From NCBI RefSeq assembly GCF_035582795.1, contig NC_134366.1:95227756-95291755 (forward strand): a DNA stretch of 64,000 nucleotides. The letters are read 5' to 3'. Both the position numbers and the translations under genes were made by a program. Shown here in pieces: positions 19,539 through 32,480 of this stretch. This stretch comes from Mycteria americana. Its lineage: Eukaryota > Chordata > Aves > Ciconiiformes > Ciconiidae. The notes under the pieces are model-generated. The model saw only the letters and a program-made list of their open reading frames with translations, was not told where the DNA came from and did not search any database. Numbering within the stretch: the first letter of the stretch is position 1; every line of letters starts with the position of its first letter.

Positions 19539-22500
19539 GTGAGCATTTTGATTTTGTGCATGTGCTACAGCGAATTACCATGACCTTGAACTTTATCACC
19601 AGTTTTGTTTTCCTTGCGGATAGCAAACCAATGATACAGTTGTTTTTGTATCATAAAATTGATTTAAAGTGGTAGCAAGTTATATGCTCCTTCAAGAGAA
19701 TTGAGGAATATGGGAATTTTTACCTTGCTGAGCCTCCTTTAAATGGTCCTGCCAGGTAGGAGAAGGTTAGAGAAAAAAGTACAGTTAAAGCAAGACATGA
19801 GCTTTCCTAAAATCTCTGAAAATCATTTCACACTGTGCAGAAATACAGAGGCTAGGCACATTTGGTTGCAAGCATTAGGCTGTCAGTCTGCATATGAGGT
19901 CATCTTGCTGTGTGCTGGGTGATTCCTTCTACCGTTTGGCCCATATTCCTGTCTCTGTGAGGTATTTGACAGTTCGGTGCTTTCTAAAAGATGAGTAAAA
20001 ATAAATGCTATTAATATTATCTGCTTTTATTTTAGGTGGGAATTTAGCAGTTTTAGTGGTTGGAGGATACCAAAACAAACAGTTGTTTCTGTAGATTAAT
20101 AAATCTACTTAAGACTGCTAGTAACTGCTGTGTAGAAATGAAAGCAGGGAGGTTCAATGGACTGTTGCTGTGTTTCTATTCATACAAAAGCCACCTGGTT
20201 TTGTGCTGCTTTCCTTGGCTAGCTGTTTTTCTTTGTAGCCAAGACTATAGTTACCTGAAATCTTTATGTACTAGCTTACTGCATGGGTTTGTCCTAGCTA
20301 TTTGTTCAAGACAAAAAAACCAGAGAGTCATTCTTGTGCTTTGGTAAGTAGACTGACTTAGATGATGTTCATTTTACATGTAAAACAATGGTAATAAATA
20401 GGCATTGTGAAAATGTCTGTGTAAAAATAACCACATTTGTTCTTACACTAAATCACAAGTTGAATAGGAAACACATTTATGAGAAGGAAAAGTAATTTTA
20501 ATTAATATATTCAAATGAAAGGCAGGAAAATGAAACTTCATGCCATTTCTTCATTAACCAGGTTGGTCATCTTGTATTTCTGTTTAGTGGAACGTAAGTT
20601 GGAACAGAGTCTGTACTGCAGTCAAGTTTTGTCCAAAGTAAGGAATCATATTGTGTGGTTAATTTAAACTTTGCTTGGGGATACATCCTTTTATTTAGGG
20701 TGTGTTACATTCCTGGTTATTCTTGCATTTCCTTGGCATGCCAACCTCTTGGTGAGGAAATCTCGTTAGAATCCAAATGAGAAGACTTCTTATGCCTGTT
20801 CACATATATAAACCTCTGTTACAATATAGTTATCTGCTTTATTCCTTTCTTTAAACAAGGTTGTAATTTTCCCCTCGCACTCAAATAGTGTAGGGAAAAG
20901 TTAAATTTTAACCTTGACATTTGTGGCTGTGTCTGCTTTAGCAAGTGCTGTGGCACAATAGAAGCAGATCTGTAGGGGGAAACGGTCGGTGCCGAGGACT
21001 TCATGTTCACACTGCACGTGTTTTGGAGATTACTTAGTCTGGTTTTCTGGACTGAAGGCCCAATCCTAGCTGGTGTGTGTTAGCCCTTGGCTCTTGGACT
21101 GCGTGTTCCAGTTTAGCGTCGTCTGCAGGGAGTCCAGGCCAGGTGCCCTGAGACCAATCCACAGTGCAAAACAACACGTGGCCAACAGAACGATCAGGAG
21201 GAGGAGTGCACTCCTGATCTTAAGATGCTAACAAATACGCACTGTATTAGTATTGTAAAGCAGGTCTGTGAGCAATTTTTTATGCTTTAAAGGCAGAAGA
21301 GAAAGTTTAATGACCTCTAGAGCTGCCTTTTTAACTAGGGAATAGTTAGCTGTTGCACCTCATGAAATCTATTCCCTCAGCCACCTGATCAGTTTATTGT
21401 CAAAATATGCACTTCGAGTGCACTCTTCGCTTTGGTTTTCTTGTAGAGGATACATTATCGGTCCATATTAGGCCCTTGTGCATACAGTTATTCTTGAGCC
21501 TGTGTATTAATACAAAAAACACTGTTCTGGACTTTTTATTTCTTTGATTTAATCCTCTTGAGAAAGAAAGCAGCAGGAGGGACACAAGGAGCATAGTTAG
21601 ATGGGAACCAGCATGAATTATAAAACAAAACTCTAAGTTGGTTTACAAGTCTGAGAAAAGTTGTTTTCCTGGTAGAACTGGGAAACCTTTGCGTCTGTGA
21701 GGGAAAGGGTTTAATGTGCCTGTTGCAGGCTCCTCTGGGAATACTTCTGCAGCCGGTGGCTGTACAAGCTATAGATGTAAGCAAGAAGTTATTTAGCCAT
21801 AGACAGAATAAGCAAACTCCACAGGCCATAGTACATAAAGTTGTTGTTGTTTTTCAAAATTAAATTACATTTGCAGCATGTCAACTGCTTCTGTGCTGGA
21901 AGGTGCAGTCCCCTGGAGTTTCTGTGTCTGCTCCTGGTGATTCACGGTGCCCTTCTAAAATGCCTGGATTTCTGATGCCTGTGGAGGGAGGTTTATCAGG
22001 AGATGGGGACGGGTTTATCAGGAGAGGGAGAAGAGGCCACTAGCATTCTGTTCTGCTTTCTCTGGCACCAATATATATGTACTTTTTGGTCTTTGCTAGC
22101 TGGTATTTTATGTCCCTTTGCTAAGCAGATGCAGACATCTGTGTTTTTAACTTTCTACTCTCATGTTTTTAGTCTTTGCCATTTTAAGGTTGTATCGTGG
22201 ATATGATGCAATCTCTACTCCCTATTGCATTAAAAGTCAAAAGAAGCAAACAGCCCTTCAGGCAATTCTTATCAGGTGATATTGGCAGCTGACAATGATG
22301 TGAGAGAAAATAATGAAACAGAGAAGAGTCATTTGTGTGTGTGAAGAGGGAGGCTAGGATGATTGAGCGATTATTTTAATCTCATTGCAGTCCTAGTTGA
22401 GGACAGATTAGTGGAATTGGCAGTAAATCAAGGCAGAAGATTTCAAGCTCTCCCAGAGTTCCCTGGGAGCTGGGAGAGCACATGCCCTCCCCATGATGGC

Positions 22501-23159
22501 ATGAATCTGAGCAGCTGCTCAGCAAGAAGGCTTTCGGCTAGAGTTCATAGAAGTACTTGTGGCTTTGGAGACAGCTGGTATTGTTTTTGCAGCGTGCTTG
22601 CAGAAAAAAAAAATGGGTCAGCGTTTCTAGTCTTAATGTAAACAAAGCTGATACAGGTAAACACCCCCGAAGCAGCTAACTGTGCTGTGATAAAGGTGAC
22701 TTTAAAGTAAGATTCACCAGGTGTATCTTCTTTGACATTTCTTTTTCTCAGTAGTTTAGCAACTTGCAATCCAGTTACTGTAATTTACTCTGTAAAGTAT
22801 TTTATTCAGTTCTGGTTCCTAAAATAAAATTGTTATGGCAACCTACCACTTAATGAAATGGTAGGCTGAGTTGTCATAATGGTGGTTTGTCATCCCTTAA
22901 AACAATATGTGGTAAGATGGTTTTATATGAATTTAAACTTTTCCTACAAGGCAGTTCTCAGCCTTGAGTGGTAATGGAAAGAATTTGATATGTCTGGTAT
23001 AAATATAGTTTTACTTAAAGAGAAATGGCTGGATGGATATGATTATATGGAGAAGACTCAATGAAAGAAGGGAGGGATTGCATCATTTGGTTTAGGTGAA
23101 CTAAAAAAATGTGTGGCATCCAAAGCCAGTGGCACCACTGTGGTCAAGATGTCAGTGGT

Positions 23160-23300
23160 AAACTTGACTGTGAGGTGGGATCCTCTGCCCACATCGTCTT
23201 CAGGACAACAGTGGTTTTGATCAGCCTAGTTGCAGATAGGATACTGGCTAGATGAACTTTTGGTCTGATCCATTATTGATTTTTATTATGTTTCTGTAAT
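23160..23300 (+). mobile_element. Ancient CR1-clade LINE 3' end (degraded)
   Basis: The stretch GGATACTGGCTAGATGAACT followed by TTTGGTCTGATCC resembles the conserved 3' tail of old amniote CR1 elements, best known from turtles and crocodilians ('gatactggactagatgg...ttggtctgatcc'). It ends in a TTATG-like word as these elements do. Divergence is high and the 5' limit is uncertain. Confidence 0.5.
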
Positions 23301-24862
23301 TGCTTAAGACTTGCATTGATTTGTTTTTTGGATATGGTTGCAGTTTTGATTGACAGTCATACTAATTGCTGCTGGAAGGTTTTTTTTGTGATGCTAGATG
23401 AAGGTGAAACATATAATTAGAAGTAGGATTATGAATAGAAACCATAATTTTTCAGGACTGTATGTTGTCCTAGAAAATATTTGGAATAAGTAGGCTACTC
23501 ATAGTCCTGGGCTTTATTAGAATCATGTTTAGCTGAGATTTGCAATATCACACGCAATCCTGTGCCAGCATCTGACTCTAGCCATAATAAATACTCATGA
23601 AAGACAGATAATTTGAAATGAGAGCTGCTTGTTCAGTTTTGCACAAGAGCTTCATTAATTGTCAGTCTGGGACCTCAAGAAGAAGAAACTATAATTATAT
23701 ATCAGCATCTGGATTTAAAAAAAAAATTAAAACAAGTATCGGGCTCATTTGGTCTTTTAACAAACAGGGTAAACTGCAAAGGCTTTCATGTCTAAAGACT
23801 CTTTCCTTTTGCTATATTTCTGAAACAAAGTGGGTAATTACAGTGATTTAATTACTTAATATAAATGCACTAGAGTGGTTTCTCAGTATACATATGTAAA
23901 TTGTATGTGTTTTGTATGTTAAACTTACGTGGAGATTGTGCATCCAGCATTATGTCCGACTTTCCCATTAGCTCTAGAAAGAATAAATTATGCAGCCTGG
24001 ATTTTAATTCAGTTTATGATGTGGATATTGGCCTTAGCTATATTCATTGGGCAAAAGAAAAAGAAAAAAAAAAAAGAGGATAATTTAGAATGTGGTGACT
24101 CAAAAGTAAAATCATGATAATGAAGCATACGGGTGTCTGTATGTCAAAAAGCTGGTCTCAGTACTTACTCAGTTCCATGGCAAGAGAGGAGTTGTCGAAG
24201 GCCCCTGTTATCCTTCAGGTATCTGTGTTACTTGTTAAGTCTGAATATGCTAGTTAAGCTGCGCCTGCTTTTTTTCTTTTAGAAGTGTCGTGGAAATCTC
24301 AAAAATTCAGGCTGTGGGTATATACCTTCATTCAAGAGTAGATTTGTTTTTCCTTTCCCTCACTTCGCTCTGTTGCAACTGATAAGAAATAACCCACAGG
24401 CATGATTTCCATTTTTCATTTGCCACTGAAGAGTCTGCTGTCATTGAAGTATATTTAATTTTTGCCTTGCAATGACCCTTGTTGTCCAAACTTCTGACAC
24501 AATTTTAAAAAATGTAAAGTAGATTATACAACTAAGCCATTAGAGCAGGTTTGTATGTTTGTTTACACCCTAATATGGAAATGCTTGAAACTGTTTCTCT
24601 TCCTTGTCTTTCACCCTGCTGTTCTGGTTATTCAGCTGGGGCAGGAACTGTAAAGTCAGAGTCCTGACCCTTTAACTTGGGAATAGCTGCCCTTCAGCAC
24701 AGCCAAGACCTGGGAAATGATGTCCGGTGTTCAGCTCGCTTGCACACAAGTCCTGTAGGAAGTAGTTTCCATCATGGATGGAGGTGTTTCAGTCCAGTTA
24801 GTTCTAATATCTGTTGTAGAGACCACACGTGTTTGACAGAAGAAATCTTGGGAGTTCTAAGC

Positions 24863-24883
24863 AAAAAAAAAAAAAAAAAAAAA
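24863..24883 (+). repeat. Poly(A) run, 21 bases
   Basis: Uninterrupted A run. I could not tie the preceding sequence to a retrocopy, so it is listed as a simple repeat. Confidence 0.9.
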
Positions 24884-25954
24884 GTGATATACCTTACAGC
24901 TTGTTAAACATGGAAACCAAACCTCCATGAACAGGTAGCATTGTACTTCCATAAATAGTCAGAGTGAATAGCCCATTAGTGTTTCTCCCATGCAGTTCAC
25001 CAACATAAAGCTGAAAAAAGACTTCTTCACCTGTGTTCATGCATCTATAAAACCAAAATATTGGAAAAGCAAGCAGGCATTGACTCAGCATGGTGAATAT
25101 TTAAGGTTAAAATAGAGACAGGTCAGGACAGATAGGCTGCTACATCTTCTGCTAAAGTTTTTGGAGAGGAAATGTGCAACTTTGGTGGGCAGAGGATTGA
25201 CGGAGTCTCCCTTTCTGGCAGCAGGGCCACTTAAGTGTTGACTTAAAAGGTCCCTTGGGCTATTGTGTAAGTGGAGGCAGCTCTGAAGGGGTGCACTGAT
25301 ACTAAGTAGACCCATCTGTCAACATCCAGATCCTCCTCTTTGACACAATTCACATTTCTTCCACCACTTTTCTAACCACCTCTTTTTTTCCCCTCTTTTT
25401 GGGGCCTGATTCTGTTACCTCTGTGAGCTGATGTGGCTTTACACAAAGATTATGTTCACAGACTGTATATTGCCATTTTATGCTTGACCATATAAAAACT
25501 GAAAGTTGATTAAATGTATGGATATAATGGATATGACTCTTGAGGGTTTTTATTCATGTCTTTGCCTTTGAGCTCTCATTACTTGGGTATGAAGCTTTGG
25601 AGGCAGTTGGCCTTAGAGGATGAAATGCCTGGGGAAATGCAATGGAAAAGCAACCTGGCTGTGAACACCATGCTTGCAGTTTCTGGGAAAGATGCAAACT
25701 GCAGCAAACGTTGGGCATTATCCTATTGTCATACCAGAGTTTGGCATGACTAATTTTTTCTTTACTTGGTTACATGTTTCTTTACTTGGTTAAAAGGCTA
25801 AAAGGAAGTTCTGCTGGCAAAAGAGCTGTAAAAAATTTGGAACTATAATTTTGAAATATTCTTAAGCAGAGTAGAGGACATAGGAAGCAATTTCCCTCAT
25901 TGTGCTACCTTCTCCAAAACATCTTCATTTTCCAAGAAGATTCTGTGCTTAGTG

Positions 25955-25973
25955 CCCCCCCCCCCCCCCCCCC
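25955..25973 (+). repeat. Poly(C) run, 19 bases
   Basis: Uninterrupted C run in an AT-rich intron. Runs like this are rare and prone to sequencing and assembly length error. Confidence 0.9.
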
Positions 25974-28837
25974 TTATTATTTTGGACTTATTCCCTTCAC
26001 TGTGAAGTGAATTTAGCTTCTTAATAGTGTCACGCTCTTCTCCTTTACATAAGTGATATTGCCTTCAATGCATTTTCCCACCTCATTATTCATCTTCGTG
26101 TCTTAATCTTTTGCATAGTTTTTATGATTAGCAGATGCTCAGGTCTAGTAAAGTTTATATATGTGTAATTTGTTTAATTATAAAAACAAAACCCAATATT
26201 AGCTATTTTCATGTGATTTTCAAGACAGTGTCTTCTGCAGATGACTAGTTACTTGGAGAAGTAGCAAAGTCATTGCTGTGATCTGTGTTGAACCATATCA
26301 AATGCATATACGGTTATAGATTTAACTATAGAGAACAGAATATGTAATACTGATTTTTTTAATGCAGAACTACTGTAAGGCAAGAAAAGAGACTATGAAT
26401 ATCTCCATTTAAGAAGTGAAAATATCTGTGAATGCAGGGAATGGAGAAAAAGCTAGACAAGATTATGAATGAAGCATTCTCATACAGGAAGATGTGAGTC
26501 TTCTGAAAGACTGTTTCATGCTTCCAGTATTTCTTGATGATTGAAGCAGTAGATTGATAAATCCATCAGTGTAAGTGCTAGTTATGACATTATATGGATA
26601 GCTCTTTTCACATTCCTGAAGTACTGTGTGCATGTGTGAAAGAACTAAAAAAGATCTGGTATTTCTCTCCCTCAAAGTGAATAGAAGATACGCCATCCAG
26701 CTCAGCAAGAGCCGGGTTCAGTCCCAAAGAAACATATGCTGTCTTATGAAATTAGCTGGAAAGCTGAGTTGAATTGTCAGCCAGGCTGGTGTAAGAAAAA
26801 GATTTTAAAAGAATGAAAGTCTGTAATTTGTATTCTGTGTGATGAGGAAAGTGAGAAAAGCTTAGTCATATGCAAGAGGAAAATGGATGGGAAGGAAGTA
26901 GTATCTTGTGAGTGACACAGCTTAGTTAGTATGGTGTTCCACATCTAGAGGGAAAAGTAAAATATCTTAAGCTAATAGCTGGAGTGGTGGCATTTTGCTT
27001 TGTGCTTTTCTCTTGGTATCTTTCTGAAGTAGTGGAATGCATGGGATGAAGGTGACCGTGCCAGTTCGGAGGCAAAGACAGTGCTGAAACAGATACTACA
27101 TAGGCATTATAAAGCACAAAAATCTCCAAACCCAAAAGTATAATCAAATGCTTTTCATTATGCCAAACCCAAATCTCTATTATTTAAGTGTTCAGTGACA
27201 CTGAGAGCATTTCTAAAGCTAAAGGTATGAATTTCTACCAGAAAAAGCTGCCAGAGGACCAGATGCTACTCGTTTATTTAGAATCAAAACCCTATGTTTG
27301 AAGTGAAGTCACCATGAGCTGAAAATGAGTAGGAGGTGTGTGAGATTGACACCATGTGTACCAAGGGGGGTGGGGGGAATCTAGTTTTTCCAGTAGTGCC
27401 TTCCTCTCCCTTAAGTTTCTTCTGCCTCAGCTACAGCAGGCACTGAACTTTGAAGCATTTTAATATTAAACTTTAGAATTATCATTTGTTAACTGTTGCT
27501 GGGCCAAACGAGAATTTCAGTCGGCTGCTCCCAGGACACTTGTACTAGAAGCAGGAGATACGCGCGAGATAATTAAAGACAGCACTGAAAACATTTGTTA
27601 TGTTATCATCAGAGTTCTATGTAGCCTGCTGTAGCAGTTGATAGAGCTGTTCATTGCAGCACGTTACTTGATGGGAAAGCGTTTGCTGCAGTAGGCTTGC
27701 TGCCTTCTGATTTTATTGTAACATTTCAATGGTTGCATCTTGGTCGCAGGCATCCTGTTAAATAAATGGCAATTAGTAAAAAATACTTTAGCAACGTTCA
27801 CACAAATCTTAGTTCTGATGAGTTTCGGTTTCTCTGGGACTCATTCCTTAGGATATATACAACACGGTGAGCCTGGGGCTATTAATGCGTTCAAAGAGGA
27901 GCTGGTTTTGTTGCTGTGGGGTACAACCGAAGTGGTTCGTTCTTTTCCCTAATGATCTTGAAATGTAACTTGGTTTTTTTTCCAGATTGTTAGAGCCATA
28001 ATTAAATACTAGGCTAGCTCTCAATTATGGGGAGACCCATGGCATGCTTCATCTGGCACCCCATACTGCAGTACTGCATCAGGCAGTCCTGGAGTCCCCA
28101 GCGTGTTTGTTTTCACCAGTGTCTTCTGCAGCAGGTGGACTCTGCCTTCCCCGAGTCTCGAGGTGCTCATTCAGACTGAGTTCCTGTTGCTTGCCTTGGG
28201 ATTCTGTCCGGGGTCAGGGGAGGGAGCATTAACCTTGCAAATGATGATGTGCTGAAGGTATGACTGGGTTAGGGGTCTTCTCAAATTATAAATTTCACTC
28301 TGGGAAAATGACAAATACAGAGGGCTGTATTTAAGACAGATTTTGGGGTGGTTGGTGGTTTGTTGTGTGTTGTGTTTTTTTTTTTTTTTTGTACTTTGCA
28401 GTGCTGACTGTTTGTCATTGCTTCCCAAAGGCTACTCTAAAGCCTTCTTTTTGATTAAAAAAAAAAAAAAATAAAATATGCAGAGCTCCAGGTACTACAG
28501 TGGAAGAGCTAGGCTGTTTTTTGCCAGAACAGCTTAAGTTGTAGTGTCTCTTTTGAGAGTATTTGGAGCTACTGAAAGTCTTCAAAATAATTCAGTAAGC
28601 AAAATTTCATTATTGAGTGCGTGCATCCTTGTATACCTTAACCGCTGATAATGAGCTTGATTGTCCTCCAGTCCTGATGGTTGCTCTCCTGAGACTGTAA
28701 CCTCGTATTAGCATTTAGAACAAGTGTTGATAAACTGTGTTTACTGTTTGGTAGTTGTTAGGATGATCAAGAGTACTTTGCGTTATTTTACGTACGAAAA
28801 CTGCCATTGCTAGATTTTTTAAAATCTTTACTTTTGC

Positions 28838-28918
28838 ATGCAACATATTAGCATATTTGCTAATATGCAACATGTTATTGTTGCTAATAAGCAACTTATT
28901 TGCATGCAATGTATTAGA
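28838..28918. repeat. Palindrome / short-repeat cluster with octamer-like words
   Basis: About 80 bp built from related words (TTGCATGCAA, ATTAGCA, TTGCTAAT, GCAACATGTTATT). A perfect 10 bp stem, CATATTAGCA with TGCTAATATG, is centred at 28855. TTGCATGCAA occurs near each end, and ATTTGCAT (an octamer-factor word) lies at about 28899-28906. Confidence 0.65.
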
Positions 28919-29995
28919 CTTTTGACTTTGTGGGGCACTAGTGAATTAACTGACCAGTTAATGCACAACTCGGTTTGGCTTGTTTGTTAAAATGTTGCTT
29001 TTGTATTGGAGGTGATGCAATGAAATTTCAGTAAACTGAATTGGGTATTTTTACACTTTGTGATTCTTCTTTTATTTCTGGGATCATGTTAACTTGTGAT
29101 TCTAGAGGAAAAGCGTATGTAGCCATGTGTATGCTGTTTTATATCAACAGTGACACTAATAACATTACCACAAATTCTTCCATGTAAGGCTATTTAGAAG
29201 GCTTTTGACTAAATGTAATTTAGCATTCTATTATTCAATTCTATGATTCTTATTTATTGCTTTGAAAACTGCTGTAGAATTAATTTCCTGTTTTCAGACA
29301 TTACACAATTCTGTTTCTGCTGGTGCGTTTGAAAGATTTTATTCTTCTTCCAGTTTACAATGGGAAAAAAAATGCCAGAACCTCAAAAGCTCTAAGGAGT
29401 GGAGCTTCATGTTCTGCTGTTTTCTCCAAACATAGGCCTTCTGGCTGATAACACCAGCTGTTCTGGTTCCCTACCTGTATTGGGATGGTTCGGATGACCT
29501 CTACATGGCTTTGAAGTTAATACTTCATTTTTCTTTCATATCTTGTAAGCAAGCACAATTACAGAAAACTTGCAGTCTTGCTGATAATGTGTTATTTATT
29601 TCTGCTGCTGCCCTTCGGAGGATCTCCCTTTATGACACCTTGTTTCCCAGTGTTCATGTTCTTATTTTGTGTTGTGTCTAACCCTTGAAATTATTTCTGT
29701 GTTGGTTAGTGATTGCCAGTTGTCCTCTTCCTGTTGTGTTTTCCTAAAATCACCTTTTTTTTTTTTGTGAAAAGAGTTCTAATGTTGAGAGACTTCTGTG
29801 TACGTGTTCCTCCTTCCATGCAGAGCTTACTAACAACTTAGCTGGTCTGATGATCAGGAATTGGCTCTTTTATATTTTCTGTGTCAGACTAAGAAATAAA
29901 AATGGTGTTTAGGAGCTGCATAGTTCTAATGGAAATAGATATGTAATAAACATAGATGTTTTAAAGCAGTGATGTGTCATTTTTGTGTTTGGCTA

Positions 29996-30153
29996 TTCCA
30001 GTTTCTGATCCCCAAGAGTGTCTTCTGCCATATCCCATAGTAACTCAGTTTAATGAGGGGCTTTGCTGGCATTTTTTGGAAATCTGTGCATACCAAATAG
30101 GCTAGAAGATTTTTTTTTTATTATTATTGCTTTGATAATTCTTTCAGGTTTTA
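29996..30153 (+). repeat. Direct repeat, copy 1 (~155 bp)
   Basis: This segment, from TTCCAGTTTCTGATCC to TTTTAATACC, recurs in the same orientation at 31388-31545. Both copies share GAGTGTCTTCTGCCATA and TCTGTGCATACCAAATAG. The repeat family is not recognised. Confidence 0.8.
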
Positions 30154-31387
30154 ATACCTTTTACTGGGAAGAGGAAATTCACCAAGTTAACTCGCACTGT
30201 TTTTCCCTGCCAATAGGAGGAGGAAAGGGAAAACAACTGCTTGCAGTTAATGCACCGGATTTTGTCTTCCTCTCCAGCATTTTTTAAAATTTATGTAGGT
30301 TTATTAGCTTATTAAGACAGCGTATAGTTCATGCTTCTCCCTGCCTGTTGCCATGTCTTCTAAAACAATAAAGAACTGTTCATACAGTGAAGGAAAGGGG
30401 GACTTACAACCTCATTATGATCTCTTCCTTCCTCTTCTGTTCTAAAGAACATGAACGGCTATGCAAGGGCCAGCATGGAGCTTGTGGCTGTCCTCACCTG
30501 CCTGTGCAGCACTCCCCAACAGATGGTACTTCGGGCCAGTGTACAAGAAGGGCTGGTGTAGAATGAGCCTGATGAACTCTCCCAGCATCTAGCAATCCAA
30601 ATTACTGCTTAGAAACTTGCTAATCATATTAAATTACTGCCATTGGACCTAGTTCCTATTTCTCTAGCCCTCTTTTGAGCATATGTACATTTCTCACCTT
30701 GATAATCATGTTCCTGTGGAGGAAGCACCACCGTCTAAGTAGTGTATGCTGCAGAAAGTGTTTTCTTCTTGCTTGCCTGGCAACTTTTTCCTGTGCCCTC
30801 CAAGTCTTACATACTAAGAAGTAGTGGATAACTGTATTTGTTTTACCTTCTCCTCTCTACTGGATATTTTTCCTCGAGTTCTCTTTTATCTTTTTGTTTT
30901 TGTGGTGGGATAACTAGAATTGCAGTGTGGAGGGTAAAAGCATACTGCAGACTTACACACTGGCATAGTTCTATTTTTCTGCTTCTTTTCCTTCTCTTAA
31001 TTGTTCTTGTGTTCCAGTTGTCTTTTTAACTGCCTTTAGGGTATTAAGCTGCTGATTTCAAATATCTTGTCATGGTGATTCCAACATTTGTTTTTGAGTT
31101 TAATAACTGTTCTGGAGCCCATCATTATGTATGTACAGTTAGGATTGTTTTTCCCAGTGGGTATATTCTACATTTATCAAGGTGCCATCTTTCTCTTTCA
31201 TTTTATTGTTCCATCGTTCCTCTGAGATCCCTTGTAACTGTATACATTCAGTTTCTTTTTATCCTGAATAATTCACTAACATTAGCATACGTTGTCATCT
31301 TGCTATTTAGACCTCTTCTCGAGATTCTTGCAGGATCCCACTGTTAACCTCCATCATTATGATATTTGATTTATTTCTATGCTTTAT
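30154..31387 (+). other. DAP: Intron 2 segment between the direct repeats
   Basis: About 1.2 kb of AT-rich DNA between the two repeat copies. It has no coding frame I recognise and no clear repeat. If the copies were LTRs this would be the interior, but nothing retroviral was seen. Confidence 0.5.
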
Positions 31388-31545
31388 TTCCAGTTTCTGA
31401 TCCTCGAGAGTGTCTTCTGCCATACCCCATGGTAACTCAGTTTATTTAATGAGGAGCCTTGTTTGCATTTTTTGGAATTCTGTGCATACCAAATAGACTG
31501 GAAGGTTTTTTCTTCACTTGATCGTTCATTCACATTTTAATACCA
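31388..31545 (+). repeat. Direct repeat, copy 2 (~155 bp)
   Basis: Second copy of 29996-30153, with substitutions and a short insertion (TTAT before TTAATGAGG). Similar flanks end at TTTTAATACC in both copies. Confidence 0.8.
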
Positions 31546-32249
31546 GTCGCATCAAATATTTAGCCAACACATATAACCTCTGTTTTGGGGTAACTTTACA
31601 GTAACTTTATCTTGAAAACCCACTCACTTTCTCTCTAGAAAATCCTGAGCTAAAGTTTTCTAACACTGTTAAACTCACTAGGTGGCATGCAAAAATATGC
31701 AAACAAAGGAATTAAGGAATAGGTTCATATGCTGAATCTAATTCAGCATTCACATAGCTGAAACAAATTAACTCTTTATTTGCCTGTTTTTAATATTTCC
31801 TTTTCTAAGTTATTTCTTTGTACCTATTCAAAAGAGAAACCTTGGCAGGTAAATAGCTTCTGTGAGATAAGTGGCATTCATTTGTTTTTATTTGAACTTA
31901 ATTATGTTACTACAAAATGTGGTGAAAAAGATTATCAAATGGGACCAAGTGTCTGTTAGAAAGAACCTGACAGCAAAATTTCTATCAGAGGTCATCTCGG
32001 ATTTTCACAGCCTTCATAATGATGTTTGCTAACATTGGAGTTATTGAATCTTCGTGGTTTATGTTTAGTCTGCCATAATTTCAGTGGGTGTTTACTGCCA
32101 TGAGATACCATAGCCCATCGCACCTTTCAGTAGAGAAGGCAGTGTTGGGCCAAGCTTCTGGGCAAATATTCATGCATTAGGATTTGAATGAATAAACAAA
32201 AGCTATATTTATGGAAATGGTAGACATAGGACTTCATATATGCAAACAG
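31546..32249 (+). other. DAP: Intron 2 segment, no recognised feature
   Basis: AT-rich intronic sequence. No exon, RNA gene or repeat was identified. Confidence 0.5.
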
Positions 32250-32480
32250 TGAAAGCATTGGTGATTGTCAGTGACCTCAATAAGGAAGTAAACAGTGAAA
32301 TCTTCAAGTCTGCAGGTGATATAGAGCTGTTTTGCTTAGTTAAATGCTGTACCAATGGTGAGGAACTCCAGAAGGACATCACTAAACTCTGCAAAAAGAA
32401 GGTTTGGATTACAAAAGCCCCTGAAAAATTCATGGAAAATAGTTTGTTGAGGGCTAGTAAATACAAAGACACAGCCTCTG
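32250..32480 (+). mobile_element. Old CR1 LINE fragment (RT palm region)
   Basis: The frame reads VSDLNKEVNSEIFKSAGDIE, aligning with the CR1 RT stretch 'indldxgvxxxxxKFADDTKL'. The catalytic DD has become GD. It is followed by EELQKDITKLCKKK, the 'lQrDLdrLxxWa' connector. Divergence is much greater than in the copy at 37620. The 3' UTR is missing or unrecognisable. Confidence 0.65.

Larger units (their letters stand above)
19539..29995 (+). other. DAP: DAP intron 2, 5' part
   Basis: AT-rich intronic sequence. Items that can be named are an ancient CR1-type 3' end (about 23160-23300), a 21-base A run (24863-24883), a 19-base C run (25955-25973), a 20 bp tandem duplication around 25750-25800 (TTTCTTTACTTGGTTA twice), T and A runs (28375-28390, 28457-28471) and a palindrome cluster (28838-28918). 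No exon was recognised. Confidence 0.7.

Noticed and set aside
24650..24883. Possible processed pseudogene ending in the 21-base A run
   Set aside because: No coding similarity, no upstream target duplication and no polyadenylation signal just before the run could be found.
28838..28918. microRNA-type precursor at the palindrome cluster
   Set aside because: The longest clean stem is 10 bp with a 4-base loop, too short for a miRNA hairpin; kept only as a repeat/regulatory candidate.
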